Assembly: GCA_014240255.1 (NCBI GenBank)
Contig: JAAZXG010000007.1
Coordinates: forward strand, 1 to 41,045
Length of the DNA: 41,045 nucleotides
Source of the DNA: Methanobacteriota archaeon
GTDB lineage: Archaea > Thermoplasmatota > Poseidoniia > MGIII > CG-Epi1
Reading direction: 5' to 3'
How positions within the stretch are numbered: position 1 is the stretch's first letter; each line of letters begins with the position of its first letter. Below, in pieces: positions 29,572 through 38,547 of the stretch. The translations under genes and the position numbers were made by a program. Below the pieces are notes generated by a model, which saw nothing but the letters and a program-made list of their open reading frames with translations, was not told where the DNA came from and did not search any database.

Positions 29572-30566
29572 TCCCAAACAAAGTAAGTCTCTATTCCATA
29601 CCTAAGTGCTAAAACATTATTTCCTTTCCAATCTTTAGGTGATATAGCTTCTACTGTTTGTAAAGTAAATGGATCTAAAAGGAGATATTCAGAATTTCTA
29701 TGACTTATGACTTGTACTTCGAGCGGAGAATCAAGTAAAGGTGCATTTCTCAAAGTATCTACTTCAACCATTTTTTGATGGAAAGGAGATGAAAGCATTA
29801 TTAATTTTGTCCGACGCCTATCAATACGCAGAACTTTCCAAACTTTATCATCCAAAAAAAGATAATCACTAACGCCAATACTTGGTAAACGTACTCCAAA
29901 TGTATGCCTCAATAAATCTCGGCCATCTTTGCGGCCAACAAGTGTATTAGTTTCAGTAACATGACCTCCATATTTGACCATTAGATCACGAGATATTGTT
30001 CGAGCCTTATCAGTAGAAGACAATTGGAAATCATAACCTCCTCTAACTGGACCAGATTCGGTTGTAAAAAACTCAGATGGACCTGAATCAATTAAATTGT
30101 AAATCTCTTCTACAGCCTTATTCAAAATCTCTTTACGTTTTGTTCGAACTTGTAAAATTGCCTCATAATAACCACCTGCTAATCTGGAACAAGTTTGACA
30201 GACTTGGAATTTTATCTGAACTTCAGTCTTTAGATTAGCATCCAATAAAAGACCTTGATAATCTCCCTCACATCCAATATTTACTCTAAACTTCTGAGGA
30301 TCTAACTGCTTAAGAATTAAATTTGAAGTATTTTTACCTATCTCTGAATTCCATTCAATGGATTCTGTAACAAAGTGAGAAACTGATGACTCTAGGTCAC
30401 TAAACTCAAGCCAAGTGCCTGGAATCTTTAAAGAATAACAGGCTTTGCAACAAACCATATTGATTGCTGGCAATACTTTTGAAAGTTCAATATTTTGGCG
30501 AACGCAGGTGTGGCAAAGCTGTGAAATCAATGGCGTTTCAGCTCCACATTTAAGGCAGACCTTCAC
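29568..30566 (-). CDS. NMD3-family protein (60S export/ribosome factor homologue)
   Basis: N-terminal Cys clusters CLKCG...CHTC...CCKAC, later CQTC, then 'GGYDFQLSSTDKARTISRDLMVKYGGHVTET'. Confidence 0.85.
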   Translation of the reverse strand: MKVCLKCGAETPLISQLCHTCVRQNIELSKVLPAINMVCCKACYSLKIPGTWLEFSDLESSVSHFVTESIEWNSEIGKNTSNLILKQLDPQKFRVNIGCEGDYQGLLLDANLKTEVQIKFQVCQTCSRLAGGYYEAILQVRTKRKEILNKAVEEIYNLIDSGPSEFFTTESGPVRGGYDFQLSSTDKARTISRDLMVKYGGHVTETNTLVGRKDGRDLLRHTFGVRLPSIGVSDYLFLDDKVWKVLRIDRRRTKLIMLSSPFHQKMVEVDTLRNAPLLDSPLEVQVISHRNSEYLLLDPFTLQTVEAISPKDWKGNNVLALRYGIETYFVWD

Positions 30567-30647
30567 ATGGGTCTAAGGATTGGGTATTTTGTGATTTATG
30601 GTTTTAGAAAGCTTTTAGTGGATTAGCGAATTTGTGTTATTATTAGT

Positions 30648-32579
30648 ATGCTAAAATTCGAACCAAATAAGACTATGAAACTCAATGCCCACATAAACAG
30701 TATTGAAGAGTACAATGAAATTTACAAGCACTCAATTAATAATCCTGAAGAGTTTTGGTCTGAGCAAGCAGAGAGAATATCTTGGTTTAAGAAATGGAAT
30801 AATGTATGGGAATGGAATTTCAATAAAGCTGAAATAAAATGGTTTGAAGGGGCAAAACTAAATGCCAGTTACAATTGTATTGACAGACATGTAGAAGAGG
30901 GATATGGAAAGAAAGCGGCCTTGATATGGGAAGGTAATGACCCAAGTGAAACTAAAAACTATACTTATGATGATTTATTAGAAGAAGTTCAATTAGCAGC
31001 TAATGCACTCAAAAATCTGGGTGTAAAGAAAGGCGATCGTGTATGTATTTACATGCAAATGATTCCTGAATTGGCCATTTCAGTTTTAGCATGTGCTCGA
31101 ATAGGTGCAGTCCATTCAGTTGTTTTCGGAGCTTTTGCTCCAGATAGCTTAGAAGCTCGAATAAATGATTCAAAGTGTAAAGTATTGATAACACAAGACA
31201 CTGGAGTTAGAGGAACTAAAGACGATATTCCAATGAAACTGAATGGAGATATTGCAACTAAAAAGACACCATCTATTGAAAAGGTTCTCGTTGTTAAAAG
31301 AACTGGAAGTCCAGTTGAAATGAAGGATGAAAGAGATGTTTGGTGGCATGATGCAATCAAATCTGCAGATAAAATATGTATTCCTGAAGAAATGGATGCT
31401 GAAGATCCGCTTTTCATACTTTATACTAGCGGTTCAACTGGTAAACCAAAAGGTGTATTGCATACCACTGGTGGTTACATGGTTTATACAGCTACAACCC
31501 ACCATTATATCTTCGATTATCATCCTGATGAGATTTATTGGTGTACTGCAGATATTGGTTGGATTACAGGCCATTCTTACATTATTTATGGACCAATGGC
31601 AAATCGTGCAACGACAATGATGTTTGAAGGTGTCCCAAATTATCCAGATTATGGAAGATTCTGGGAAATTATCGAAAAACATAAAGTTGATAAATTTTAC
31701 ACCGCACCAACAGCATTAAGAGCATTAATGAAAGAAGGAGATAAATGGCCAAATAAGTATAATTTAGAAAGCTTAAAAATACTTGGAACTGTTGGTGAAC
31801 CAATAAAAGAACCAGAATGGTTATGGTATCATAAAATTATAGGAAAAGAAAGATGCCCCATAGTAGATACATGGTGGCAAACTGAGACGGGAGGAATAAT
31901 GATCGCACCATTACCTGCTGTCACTCCGACAAAACCAGGATCGGCTACACTACCTTTCTTTGGAATTGTGCCTGAATTATTAGACGATGAAGGAAATGTG
32001 CTAGAAGGAAATGGAGTTGAAGGGAATTTGGTAATGCAGAGACCATGGCCTAGTATGATGAGAAACATTTATGGAGACCATAAACGGTTTTTTGAAACTT
32101 ATTTCGAAAAGTTTCCTGGAAAATACTTTTCAGGGGATGGATGTAAAAGAGATGAAGATGGATATTATTGGATTACAGGAAGAGTTGATGACGTAATAAT
32201 TGTTTCTGGGCATAATCTAGGGACGGCCGAGATAGAAGGATCAATAGGTGGACATCCTGATGTAGCTGAAGCTGCAGTTGTTGGTTACCCTCATGAAATA
32301 AAGGGAAATGCAATCTATGCATTCGTGACGTTAAGAACAGGACATGAAGTGACTGAAAATACTAAATCAGATATAATTAAAAGAGTGAGAGCTGATATTG
32401 GGCCACATGCATCTCCTGAAAAAATACAATTTACTGAGGGTTTACCAAAAACTAGATCGGGTAAAATAATGAGACGAATTCTCAGAAGCATCGCATCTGG
32501 AAATATAGATAATCTAGGCGATATTTCGACTCTAGCAGACCCTTCGGTCGTAAGTTCTTTAGTGGATGAACGTATCTAG
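30648..32579 (+). CDS. acs: Acetyl-CoA synthetase (AMP-forming)
   Basis: [72 protein letters not shown]. Confidence 0.96.
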   Translation: MLKFEPNKTMKLNAHINSIEEYNEIYKHSINNPEEFWSEQAERISWFKKWNNVWEWNFNKAEIKWFEGAKLNASYNCIDRHVEEGYGKKAALIWEGNDPSETKNYTYDDLLEEVQLAANALKNLGVKKGDRVCIYMQMIPELAISVLACARIGAVHSVVFGAFAPDSLEARINDSKCKVLITQDTGVRGTKDDIPMKLNGDIATKKTPSIEKVLVVKRTGSPVEMKDERDVWWHDAIKSADKICIPEEMDAEDPLFILYTSGSTGKPKGVLHTTGGYMVYTATTHHYIFDYHPDEIYWCTADIGWITGHSYIIYGPMANRATTMMFEGVPNYPDYGRFWEIIEKHKVDKFYTAPTALRALMKEGDKWPNKYNLESLKILGTVGEPIKEPEWLWYHKIIGKERCPIVDTWWQTETGGIMIAPLPAVTPTKPGSATLPFFGIVPELLDDEGNVLEGNGVEGNLVMQRPWPSMMRNIYGDHKRFFETYFEKFPGKYFSGDGCKRDEDGYYWITGRVDDVIIVSGHNLGTAEIEGSIGGHPDVAEAAVVGYPHEIKGNAIYAFVTLRTGHEVTENTKSDIIKRVRADIGPHASPEKIQFTEGLPKTRSGKIMRRILRSIASGNIDNLGDISTLADPSVVSSLVDERI

Positions 32580-34219
32580 GCTTGAGGCTGAACCATCTTT
32601 TCTGGATTTAATATTTCTAATAGCTCAGTTTCAGAAAGATCAGTTAAATCCAAAGCAGTTTCTAATACCGTTTGACCAGAAGCATGGGCTTCCTTAGCAA
32701 TCTTTGTTGCTTTTTCGTATCCTATTACTGGTGCAAGAGTCGTAGCTAGCATTAAGCCAGTCATTAACAATTCGGGACCTTTTTCAGTAGCTTCAATACC
32801 TAATATGCACTTATCTACAAAAATTTGTGAAGAATTAGTCAATAACGATATTGCTTGAAGAAGATTATGGGCCACAAACGGCATCATTGTATTTAACTCA
32901 AAATAGCCACCCTGAGCGCCTTGTACCAAAGCTGCATCACAGGCTACAACTTGAGAAGCTGCCTGAATTACAGCCTCAGGAATAACGGGATTTACTTTAC
33001 CCGGCATAATAGAGGAACCTGGTTGAACTGCAGGTAGTGCAATTTCTCCTAAACCGGCCCGTGGGCCAGAACCTAGCCAACGCAGATCATTAGCTATTTT
33101 TTGCATATTAACTGCAAGACCTCGTAAAGCTGAGCTTGTGGTTAATGCACCATCTAAGGTAGATTGAGCCATAAAATGATTATCTGTTTCATAAACCTCT
33201 ACTCCCGATAATAGTGAAATATGTTGGCAAGCAAGCATTGAAAATTTTGAGTGTGTGTTTACTCCCGTCCCAACGGCAGTTCCTCCTAAGGCTAGAAGTG
33301 ATAATTCATCTTTTATTAGTAATAATCGGTCTAAAGAACGCTCAATCAAACCAGCATACCCCTGAAATTCTTGACCCAATCTTATAGGAGTTGCATCCAT
33401 TAAATGTGTTCGACCTGTCTTTATAATTGACATAAATTCGTCAGCTTTTCTTTCTAAAGCTTTTTGAAGGTTAATTAGAGCAGGACACAATGATTCTTCA
33501 ATATCCAAAAGAGCTGAAAGATGAATAGCGGAAGGAATAACGTCGTTAGAAGACTGACCTTGATTAACGTGATCATTTGGATGAATTTTCAAACCTGATG
33601 CTTTGGAAGATAAATTAGCTATAACTTCATTGGCATTCATATTTGTTGAAGTACCGGAACCTGTTTGAAAAACATCTACGGGAAAGTGATCATCATACTC
33701 TCCACCGGCTACTTGCAAAGCTGCATCTACTATTGCATCCTTCATTTCATTCGTAATAACATCTAATTCAGCATTAGCTTCAGCAGCACCTGCCTTGATA
33801 TATCCTAAAGCCCTAATGAACGAACGAGACATCCTAAACCCACTAACTGGGAAATTAAGAACAGCTCGCTGAGTACTGGCCCCCCAAAGGGCAGATTCAG
33901 GAACTTCCATTTGTCCCATTGTGTCAGATTCTGTTCGAGTATACGGGTCGGCTGGAAGACTGCCCGTTAGCGAAATTGTATTTCCTCCTTGTTTGCCAGA
34001 TTTAGTTCTAATTGTTCGCCTTAACTTCTCTTTACGGCTTTCAGGACATTCATAAATCCCATATTTTGGAAATCGGACATGGCCTTCTTGCAAATTTTCC
34101 ATATGGACTTTCAGCATAGAGTTAATTGAAAGATCGGAATAACAAGCTTCAACATAATTTTGAAGACTATTTCTTACCTTTTTAGTCACCCTTATAGAAG
34201 TATAGGTCTCTTTTACCAT
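32576..34219 (-). CDS. fumC: Class II fumarate hydratase with N-terminal RHH-like extension
   Basis: Fumarase motifs [66 protein letters not shown]; about 92 extra N-terminal residues starting [43 protein letters not shown]. Confidence 0.93.
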   Translation of the reverse strand: MVKETYTSIRVTKKVRNSLQNYVEACYSDLSINSMLKVHMENLQEGHVRFPKYGIYECPESRKEKLRRTIRTKSGKQGGNTISLTGSLPADPYTRTESDTMGQMEVPESALWGASTQRAVLNFPVSGFRMSRSFIRALGYIKAGAAEANAELDVITNEMKDAIVDAALQVAGGEYDDHFPVDVFQTGSGTSTNMNANEVIANLSSKASGLKIHPNDHVNQGQSSNDVIPSAIHLSALLDIEESLCPALINLQKALERKADEFMSIIKTGRTHLMDATPIRLGQEFQGYAGLIERSLDRLLLIKDELSLLALGGTAVGTGVNTHSKFSMLACQHISLLSGVEVYETDNHFMAQSTLDGALTTSSALRGLAVNMQKIANDLRWLGSGPRAGLGEIALPAVQPGSSIMPGKVNPVIPEAVIQAASQVVACDAALVQGAQGGYFELNTMMPFVAHNLLQAISLLTNSSQIFVDKCILGIEATEKGPELLMTGLMLATTLAPVIGYEKATKIAKEAHASGQTVLETALDLTDLSETELLEILNPEKMVQPQA

Positions 34220-34240
34220 ACTATCGTTAGAAAGAAGACA

Positions 34241-34251
34241 CTATTAAATAG
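34241..34251 (-). promoter_or_regulatory. TATA box of the fumarase gene
   Basis: CTATTTAATAG on the minus strand, 22-32 nt upstream of the ATG, implying a leaderless or short-leader mRNA. Confidence 0.65.
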
Positions 34252-34283
34252 TATGCATTTTGCATAAATATGCATTTTGCATA
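34252..34283. promoter_or_regulatory. Tandem perfect palindrome operator candidate (2x TATGCATTTTGCATA separated by AA)
   Basis: 34252-34266 and 34269-34283 are identical 15-mers, each with perfect 6-bp arms TATGCA/TGCATA; abuts the fumarase TATA box on its upstream (BRE) side. Confidence 0.8.
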
Positions 34284-34336
34284 CATAATAAATTGCAATG
34301 GAGGCCTCTATTCAAGAAAAAATACGATTTTTTTAT

Positions 34337-35173
34337 CTAAACTGGAGCATAAGGCGGAGGATTATTCGGATCCCAGCATGTTACAAACGTTTCATCCAAA
34401 TCATCCAAACGTTTCATCAAAGAATCTGATATTTCAAAATCAAACACTGCGAAATTCTCAACTATTCGATTTTCATTAACTGATTTTGGAAGAACTATCA
34501 TACCTCGTTGCATTGCCCAGCGTATCAAAATTTGAGCTGGAGTCTTATCCATTTCTCCTGAAATTGCCACTAAACGTTCTTCATCCATTCTTTTGGCATG
34601 AACTAATGGACTATATGCTTCAATTATTATGTTCTTAGAATTACAATACTCCAATAAATCCTTCTGGTAGTGATAAGGATGGAATTCAACCTGATTTACT
34701 GCAGGAATAACTCCGAATTTATCCTCTAACTCTACTAAATTAGCTATTGTGAAATTACTAACGCCTATCGATTTGCAAAGTCCCCTCTTTTGTAATTCAA
34801 TAAAGGCCCTCCAAGACTCATTTCTTTTATCTTTCAATGGCCAATGAATAAGATACAAATCAATGTAGTCACAATCTAATCTTGCTAAACTCTTTTCACA
34901 AGCTTCAATAGCCGTATTATAACCTTGATCTTTATTCCATAATTTAGTTGTGATAAACAAATCTTTTCGATCGATATCGGCATCCTTAACAGCCCTACCT
35001 ACATCTGATTCATTATCGTAAGCTCTGGCCGTATCAATATGCCGATACCCTGCTTTAATTGAGTTGAGAACTGCATTGTATGTAGAATCACCTGGCTCTG
35101 ATTTCCAAGTACCTAAGCCAACTACTGGAATCTTATGCCCGTCATTCATAGTCAAAAATAATTGATTACCCAT
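34337..35173 (-). CDS. Aldo/keto reductase
   Basis: GLGTWKSEPGD, GYRHIDTARAYDNE, YLIHWP, SIGVSNF, VNQVEFHPY, IVLPKSVNENRI. Confidence 0.94.
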   Translation of the reverse strand: MGNQLFLTMNDGHKIPVVGLGTWKSEPGDSTYNAVLNSIKAGYRHIDTARAYDNESDVGRAVKDADIDRKDLFITTKLWNKDQGYNTAIEACEKSLARLDCDYIDLYLIHWPLKDKRNESWRAFIELQKRGLCKSIGVSNFTIANLVELEDKFGVIPAVNQVEFHPYHYQKDLLEYCNSKNIIIEAYSPLVHAKRMDEERLVAISGEMDKTPAQILIRWAMQRGMIVLPKSVNENRIVENFAVFDFEISDSLMKRLDDLDETFVTCWDPNNPPPYAPV

Positions 35174-35212
35174 ATTTCACCAAAGCCACAGCTCTAAATT
35201 AGTTGTACTCTA

Positions 35213-36004
35213 TTATAACTTAAGAAGTTCTACCATTTTATCGTGAATTACACCGTTTGTTACTAACCATTCTCTAGTCTCCATAGTATAGGGTTCACCT
35301 TCAAAATTCGTGATTTTTCCACCTGCTTCTTCAACAAGTAAAGCACCGCCAGCCATATCCCACGAATATTGACCTGATGCCACATAACTTTCAATTCTTC
35401 CAGCTGCCACATAAGCTAAAGATAATGCTGCTGAACCTGTTTTACGTATCGAATGAGATTCATATTCTAAACGTATAAATCTTTCAATCATATTCTTAAA
35501 CCGTTGAGACTCTTTATTATGTGGAAATCCTGAAGAAAATAATGATTTGTGAAGCTCGCTAGTCTTTGTAACTTGTAATTTTGTTGGTTCACCCTCATTA
35601 TACAAATCATTCATGTATGATCCTTGATTTTTGCTTGCAAAAAAAAGTTCATTACTGAGGGGATCAGCTAATGCGCCGACTAAAATTGTATTCCCTTCAC
35701 ATAATCCTATAGAAGGACCACAAAAAGGATAAGAATGTGAAAAATTAGTAGTTCCATCCAACGGATCTACAATCCAAACCTTTTCACCAGGAATATTTGT
35801 CCCTTCTTCACCAACAATCCCATAATCTGGAGTTTCGGAGCGAAGAATATGCACTATTTCTTCTTCGCATTTCTTATCTGTTGCAGTCACAACGTCAACA
35901 CGTGATTTATACTCGATACCAGTAGGATTACCAAACGTTTCTAAGATAATCTCTGAAGCTCTAATCACTGCCTTAATCGCTACTTGTAAATCATCTACTG
36001 ACAA
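35213..36004 (-). CDS. Inositol monophosphatase family protein
   Basis: GEEGT, WIVDPLDGTTNFSH, SWDMAGGALLVEEAGG. Confidence 0.94.
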   Translation of the reverse strand: MSVDDLQVAIKAVIRASEIILETFGNPTGIEYKSRVDVVTATDKKCEEEIVHILRSETPDYGIVGEEGTNIPGEKVWIVDPLDGTTNFSHSYPFCGPSIGLCEGNTILVGALADPLSNELFFASKNQGSYMNDLYNEGEPTKLQVTKTSELHKSLFSSGFPHNKESQRFKNMIERFIRLEYESHSIRKTGSAALSLAYVAAGRIESYVASGQYSWDMAGGALLVEEAGGKITNFEGEPYTMETREWLVTNGVIHDKMVELLKL

Positions 36005-36819
36005 AGAAAATCAACAACTCCTTCAAAGAGAGCTCGACCATCTCCAGGGCCTGAAGGATCTTGGCCTGTCGAAGTCCAATCTGCATGTTGCCAACCATGA
36101 AGTACTCGTTCAGGATGAGGCATCATCCCTAGTACATTTCCTTGAAGATTAGTAATCCCTGCAATATCGTAAGCAGCCCCATTTGGATTCCAAGGATAAC
36201 CTGGTTCCAAATTACCTTTATTATCACAATATCTAAATGCAATTTGATTGTTATTTTTCAATTCCTCAAATTTTTCTTTACTCATCATTAATTTACCTTC
36301 TGCATGTGCATTCGGAATTGATAATACTTGGTTTGTTTCATATTTATTAGTGAAAAAACTTTGTGAATTATCTTCCACTCGAAGATGAACATGTCTTGCT
36401 TCAAAACGATTAGAATCATTTGTATGCAGTACTGCATCTGGAACAATACTAATGCCTGAATCTGTACCTGGTAATGCACCTAATTCTACTAAAATCTGAA
36501 AACCATTGCAAACTCCTAAAACTGGCCTACCTTCTTTTATAAACTTATCGACTTGAGATTTGAGACCTGATTTTATACGTGCTGCAAAGATAGCTCCAGC
36601 ACGAATATAATCTCCTGAACTAAATCCTCCTGGGAAATAAAGCGCATCGTAATCCATTATATTTCTGCGACTAGATTCTTCAACTTCACCCAACAATTGC
36701 TTCAGATGAACCTTCTCTGAATAACACCCTAATGATGAAAAAGCTGCTGCAGATTCATCTTCACAATTAGTACCCTCTATTCGGATAACTCCTACACTAA
36801 GGTCTGACGGATTAGGCAT
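35995..36819 (-). CDS. purQ: Phosphoribosylformylglycinamidine synthase subunit I
   Basis: RIEGTNCEDE, FPGGFSSGDYIRAGAIFA, GVCNGFQILVELGALPG, GMMPHPERV. Confidence 0.94.
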   Translation of the reverse strand: MPNPSDLSVGVIRIEGTNCEDESAAAFSSLGCYSEKVHLKQLLGEVEESSRRNIMDYDALYFPGGFSSGDYIRAGAIFAARIKSGLKSQVDKFIKEGRPVLGVCNGFQILVELGALPGTDSGISIVPDAVLHTNDSNRFEARHVHLRVEDNSQSFFTNKYETNQVLSIPNAHAEGKLMMSKEKFEELKNNNQIAFRYCDNKGNLEPGYPWNPNGAAYDIAGITNLQGNVLGMMPHPERVLHGWQHADWTSTGQDPSGPGDGRALFEGVVDFLCQ

Positions 36820-36911
36820 GATTTTTTACCATAAGAAACGGGATTAAAACTATGACCTATACTCTCTTAGGATAAAACTTAGCAATTCTACTTTTTTAAA
36901 GAATTTGAGAA

Positions 36912-37364
36912 TTATTCATAAATCCAAGATATACTATCTTGAGTCCATTCATTTAATCCTTCTGAAAACCATAATCCTAATTCAAACTCAGCTGTTTCTG
37001 AAGCGTCGGAACCATGTATCATATTATAACCAATATCCATTCCAAAGTCACCACGGATTGTTCCGGGTGCTGCTTCACGGCCATTCGTAGATCCTATCAA
37101 ATTTCTTGCAACACCAATTGCGTCAATACCAGACCAAGCCATGCAAACAACAGGTCCGCTTGTAATAAATTTAATTAAACCAGAGAAAAAAGGCCTTTCA
37201 GAATGTACGGCATAATGCTTTCGAGCTATTTCTTCACTTGGTACAACCTGTTTAAGTCCAACTAACTGTAAGCCTTTTCTTTCAAAACGTTGAATTATCT
37301 CTCCAACAAGGCCACGTTGTACACCGTCTGGCTTAACCATAACATAGGTTACTTCGTTACTCAT
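36912..37364 (-). CDS. ndk: Nucleoside diphosphate kinase
   Basis: [50 protein letters not shown]. Confidence 0.97.
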   Translation of the reverse strand: MSNEVTYVMVKPDGVQRGLVGEIIQRFERKGLQLVGLKQVVPSEEIARKHYAVHSERPFFSGLIKFITSGPVVCMAWSGIDAIGVARNLIGSTNGREAAPGTIRGDFGMDIGYNMIHGSDASETAEFELGLWFSEGLNEWTQDSISWIYE

Positions 37365-37552
37365 TTATCTCTCTTTGAATGGAAAGTATCAGTCCAGCGT
37401 GTACGGGCTGGAATTCTATTCAAATTAATATAATTTTTCTTAGCTTTAGAGTTAATAAAATAAAGTACTTGACCTGTCTTTTTGACATACATCATACCAG
37501 TTCCAGGAGGTATCTGCTTTCCTGTAAACGAACATTTTTTTGTTTCGGCCAT
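37361..37552 (-). CDS. rpl24e: Ribosomal protein L24e
   Basis: [35 protein letters not shown]. Confidence 0.95.
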   Translation of the reverse strand: MAETKKCSFTGKQIPPGTGMMYVKKTGQVLYFINSKAKKNYINLNRIPARTRWTDTFHSKRDK

Positions 37553-37553
37553 T

Positions 37554-37757
37554 TTATCTCCTGTCTAATGCTTTAGCTTCTCGTGAAGAGTCTAATAATA
37601 ATAATTGGTCGCCGATATCTACAGGTCCGACAACATTTCTTCTTATAATTCGACCACGGTCGTCACCATCTAAAACTCGAACCTTAACAGAAGAGGCTTC
37701 ACCTCTCATTCCCGTTCGTCCGAGAACTTCAACTACTTGTGCTGGAATGCCGTCCAT
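37554..37757 (-). CDS. rps28e: Ribosomal protein S28e
   Basis: PAQVVEVLGRTGMRGEASSVKVRVLDGDDRGRIIRRNVVGPV...LLLDSSREAKAL. Confidence 0.96.
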   Translation of the reverse strand: MDGIPAQVVEVLGRTGMRGEASSVKVRVLDGDDRGRIIRRNVVGPVDIGDQLLLLDSSREAKALDRR

Positions 37758-37762
37758 ATTTC

Positions 37763-38134
37763 TTACTTCTTAGCTAACTCTATAGCTTTGACAACTTCAT
37801 CTAAAGCGCCCTTCTTCTTGCCGATCTCAGTAATTGCAATTGCTGCAGTAGTTACTTTGAGACCTGCTGCTTTACCAAGTTCATCTCTGGAAGGAACATA
37901 AGTGTATGGAATTTGTTTCTCTTCACAGAGCATTGGTAAATGCGCTAAAATTTCAGGAGGTTCAACATCTAAAGCCATTACAACTAATTTTGCTTGCCCT
38001 CTTTCAATCAACTTGGTTACTTCATTGGAACCTTTTCTAACCTTACCACCATCACGTGCTGTTTCAGCGGCTAGGTATGCTTTCTCAGATAGCTCTTTGG
38101 GAGCTTCATATGTTACGAATAACGGATTTGCCAT
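37763..38134 (-). CDS. rpl7ae: Ribosomal protein L7Ae
   Basis: GSNEVTKLIERGQAKLVVMALDVEPPEILAHLPMLCEEKQIPYTYV. Start MANPLF at 38134 has SD GAGGT 8 nt upstream; the ORF-track GTG at 38173 lies in the leader. Confidence 0.95.
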   Translation of the reverse strand: MANPLFVTYEAPKELSEKAYLAAETARDGGKVRKGSNEVTKLIERGQAKLVVMALDVEPPEILAHLPMLCEEKQIPYTYVPSRDELGKAAGLKVTTAAIAITEIGKKKGALDEVVKAIELAKK

Positions 38135-38140
38135 TTTTTT

Positions 38141-38176
38141 TACCTCTTTCAGACTTTTGTCTTCATTAATCACGGG
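38141..38176 (-). promoter_or_regulatory. Kink-turn-like element in the L7Ae 5' leader overlapping the SD region
   Basis: Minus strand AAUGA-AGAC-AAAA-GUCU-GA-AAGAGGU: 4-bp stem flanked by opposed GA dinucleotides, box C/D-like. Confidence 0.55.
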
Positions 38177-38178
38177 TT

Positions 38179-38190
38179 ACCCACGTGGGT
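38179..38190. promoter_or_regulatory. 12-bp perfect palindrome near the predicted L7Ae transcription start
   Basis: ACCCACGTGGGT; overlaps a second small inverted repeat, GGGTTACCC. Confidence 0.5.
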
Positions 38191-38210
38191 TCTCGTCTAC
38201 GAAAGGGGGC

Positions 38211-38220
38211 CTATTTAATA
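38211..38220. promoter_or_regulatory. TATA element shared by the divergent L7Ae and cutA genes
   Basis: CTATTTAATA (TATTAAATAG on the minus strand); about 25 nt upstream of the cutA ATG (leaderless) and about 80 nt upstream of the L7Ae ATG. Confidence 0.5.
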
Positions 38221-38241
38221 CATGCTCGAAATGTAGCTTTA

Positions 38242-38547
38242 ATGAGTATTACAGTCTACACTACAGCCCCAGACGAAAAGACTGCCGAAGCTCTATCTAA
38301 AGCTATTATTGAAGAAAGTTTAGGTAAATGTTGTAATTTTTGGCCTGTAAGAACAATTTATTCTTGGAAGGGCGAAATGAAAAATGATACTGAACATGTA
38401 ATCTTCATAAAGACTACCAAAAATAAATTTAAGGATTTAGAAAAGTATATCGTTAAAAACCACCCCTATTCAATGCCAGCAATCGTTTCCTTACCATGGG
38501 GCGATTCACACGAACCTTTCAAAAATTGGGTAAATACTAATGAGTGA
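38242..38547 (+). CDS. cutA: CutA1 divalent-ion tolerance-like protein
   Basis: MSITVYTTAPDEKTAEALSKAIIEESLGKCCNFWPVRTIYSWKGEM...IVSLPWGDSHEPFKNWV; ORF-track start at 38185 is too long. Confidence 0.93.
   Translation: MSITVYTTAPDEKTAEALSKAIIEESLGKCCNFWPVRTIYSWKGEMKNDTEHVIFIKTTKNKFKDLEKYIVKNHPYSMPAIVSLPWGDSHEPFKNWVNTNE

Noticed and set aside
34252-34283. Transposon end or MITE
   Set aside because: Short duplicated palindrome with no transposase, target duplication or longer terminal repeats; its promoter position favours an operator.
36820-36911. tRNA or small RNA in the purQ-ndk gap
   Set aside because: No cloverleaf, T-loop (GGTTCRA) or clear stem seen; likely promoter sequence. No tRNA was found in any other gap.
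38135-38173. GTG-started N-terminal extension of L7Ae
   Set aside because: An SD and conserved N-terminus support 38134; the extension covers the leader stem.
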